Part shown: positions 6,218 through 7,684 of the stretch, one piece after another
How the letters are laid out: each line of letters starts with the position of its first letter
Numbering within the stretch: the first letter of the stretch is position 1
NCBI GenBank assembly: GCA_964614215.1
Contig: CAZTKP010000122.1
Span: 1-7,684, forward strand
Source of the DNA: CAZTKP01 sp964614215
GTDB taxonomy: Bacteria; UBP6; UBA1177
Direction of reading: 5' to 3'
DNA length: 7,684 nt
Notes under the pieces: model-generated
What the model saw: the letters and a program-made list of their open reading frames with translations, nothing else
Databases searched by the model: none
Told to the model about the DNA's origin: nothing
Position numbers and translations under genes: made by a program

Positions 6218-7684
6218 TTACTTAAGAACCCTGAGATCAAGCCCTCCGGGGTACATGTAGCTCACGTCCATGCCCCAGCCGTAAACAAGTATTCCGCAGG
6301 AACCTGAGCATGTCAGTTCGTGACGCATAAAATCTTCATCAAGTTCAAAGATGTAGAATATTTTGTCGGAACCGTAGACTGTGCCTTCTTTTACAGGAAC
6401 AGGTGTCGTTTCATCAAGAGTTGCAACAACTCCGGAGTCTGTTACTACCTGAACAAAATTCTCATTTCCGTCGTCTTCGCCGGCAACGGAACTGGAAAAG
6501 AAGAAGTATTCATTTTTGAACTGCTCGATCGGCGGAATTATTGACATTGCGGGATCTCCATAACAACCTGTGTGAGAAGAACCGACACTTGAATCTCTAC
6601 AGTCAAAGCTCTGATCTTCTGATCCACTTAAATACTGAACGACCTGAACAGGCTTGTCCGCTTCGATGAAAGATGATCCCGGATCGAAGCCGTTTCCCCA
6701 GAAATAGTAGATCTCGTACTGATGCCACTGTCCCTGGTTGAGTTTAACGTTGATCTCATTTCCTGATTCCTGTTTGTCGTCTTTTATTGTTATTTTGACG
6801 TTCGTATTGTCCTGTGATGCGATTATTCTAACTATGTCGCGTTCTTTTTCTCTTGGTCTGGTCTTGACAACTGCATACTGCCTGCCCCAGCGGTTTACAG
6901 GCATGAGCTGATGCTCAAGATGATCGCAGTAACCTCTGTCTTTCGGAATATTTGCACAGCCGTGACCGCCGAAAACTACAAATGGAGAACAGTTTTTCAG
7001 AGGATCTTTGCAGTGAATCCTTGTGCCTGTCAGATCATCAAGGTTGTTTCCGCTTGTGATGTTGAGGACCTGTCCTTTTTTGACTGTAACACTGAAAGGT
7101 GTTCCGGCAGGCGATGCAGGAATTCCGTTTCCGCCTTTGATCTCTGCTGTCGGGATAATTTCAAGCTCAACATCCATATCATAAGCACCGATAACAGTGA
7201 AATATCCGGGGCCGTCGCTTCCAACACCCGTCTGATCTTCATAAGTTGAAACATAGTAGTCTGTACCGAGCTTTTTTGATGGAAAAAGAAGTGAGGCATC
7301 GTTGGATGAAAGGTTGTCAAAGGGATTAAACTGATAAAGAGTGATAGGAACATCGCTTTCAATGTGGTAGCTCAGATAACTCGCTGAAGTTCCAACGAGC
7401 ATTCTGTCATCTTTTCTGGGAGTTACGAGGATGATCTCTTTTGGAGGAACTGTGATGGTAAAATCAGTTTCTTTATCGTCGCAATCCATTGCGTCATAAG
7501 GGTTCCCGAACAGGTCTGTTTTTTCTGTTTTATAACAGTAGGCGAACTTTTCAACGTGTGTTTCTGTTCCGTCATCAAGGGTTTTCATGAGTTTGATGGT
7601 TGCTGTAAGAGTAGGGTGGGTGTTGGCAACTGCAACGGAAAAGCTGTCGTGTTCTGTTACAAGTTCAGTTTTTCTGCCGTTGTA
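6218..7684 (-). CDS. IgGFc-binding-family surface protein, 5' truncated by window edge
   Basis: 488 residues are visible. The frame has no stop through base 7684, and the residues before the internal Met at 7586-7588 (SFSVAVANTHPTLTATIKL) still look like the family, so that Met is not the true start, which lies off the right edge. Family landmarks are VPITLYQFNPF (fragment residues 112-122) followed by SNDASLLFP, the block FVVFGGHGCANIP (235-247), CDHLEHQLMPVNRWGRQYAV (253-272), IIASQDNTNVKI, SIIPPIEQF and the ending VYGWGMDVSYMYPGGLDL. This matches the bacterial IgGFc-binding N-terminal domain (named from a mucin-associated animal protein). The domain reaches the C-terminus with no anchor visible after it. 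Cys pairs (for example C225/C232, C243/C253, C459/C463) suggest an extracellular, disulfide-bonded protein. Function in bacteria is not established; adhesion or carbohydrate/glycoprotein binding is only a guess. It lies 85 bases upstream of the PEGA gene, on the same strand. Confidence 0.88.
   Translation of the reverse strand, partial: YNGRKTELVTEHDSFSVAVANTHPTLTATIKLMKTLDDGTETHVEKFAYCYKTEKTDLFGNPYDAMDCDDKETDFTITVPPKEIILVTPRKDDRMLVGTSASYLSYHIESDVPITLYQFNPFDNLSSNDASLLFPSKKLGTDYYVSTYEDQTGVGSDGPGYFTVIGAYDMDVELEIIPTAEIKGGNGIPASPAGTPFSVTVKKGQVLNITSGNNLDDLTGTRIHCKDPLKNCSPFVVFGGHGCANIPKDRGYCDHLEHQLMPVNRWGRQYAVVKTRPREKERDIVRIIASQDNTNVKITIKDDKQESGNEINVKLNQGQWHQYEIYYFWGNGFDPGSSFIEADKPVQVVQYLSGSEDQSFDCRDSSVGSSHTGCYGDPAMSIIPPIEQFKNEYFFFSSSVAGEDDGNENFVQVVTDSGVVATLDETTPVPVKEGTVYGSDKIFYIFELDEDFMRHELTCSGSCGILVYGWGMDVSYMYPGGLDLRVLK

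Noticed and set aside
7586..7588. ATG at 7588 as the start of the IgGFc-binding-family gene
   Set aside because: The frame stays open to the window edge, the residues before it fit the family, and no signal peptide follows this Met.

Overview
The window holds five genes, all on the minus strand, and at least four of them clearly encode exported proteins. It has no RNA genes, mobile elements or CRISPR arrays. The modest G+C, Gram-negative style lipoprotein signals, Cys-rich repeats opening with a CGN...CD motif, a two-Cys PEGA protein and an IgGFc-binding-type protein together suggest a low-GC deltaproteobacterial or Myxococcota-like bacterium, probably an uncultured lineage. This placement is an inference from protein style. 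No marker gene is present.

Layout in the direction of transcription (right to left): (1) 7684-6218, the C-terminal 488 residues of an IgGFc-binding-family surface protein whose start lies beyond the right edge; (2) an 85-base gap with a possible promoter and a strong ribosome binding site; (3) 6132-5053, a PEGA-domain protein with a TTG start and two C-terminal membrane segments; (4) 5042-2895, a lipoprotein with a DUF3857-like N-terminus and a transglutaminase-like core with an intact Cys-His-Asp triad; (5) 2878-638, a Cys-rich, EGF-like lipoprotein with a predicted beta-propeller and an Fn3-like C-terminus; (6) 636-1, the N-terminal 212 residues of a tandem paralogue of gene 5, running off the left edge.

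Genes 3 to 6 are spaced by 10, 16 and 1 bases and look like one operon, with the last pair probably translationally coupled. The operon encodes an exported membrane protein with PEGA domains, a predicted protease- or transglutaminase-fold lipoprotein and two related disulfide-rich lipoproteins. The likeliest common theme is building or decorating the cell envelope. No specific function can be read from the sequence, and the idea that these proteins work together rests only on gene order.
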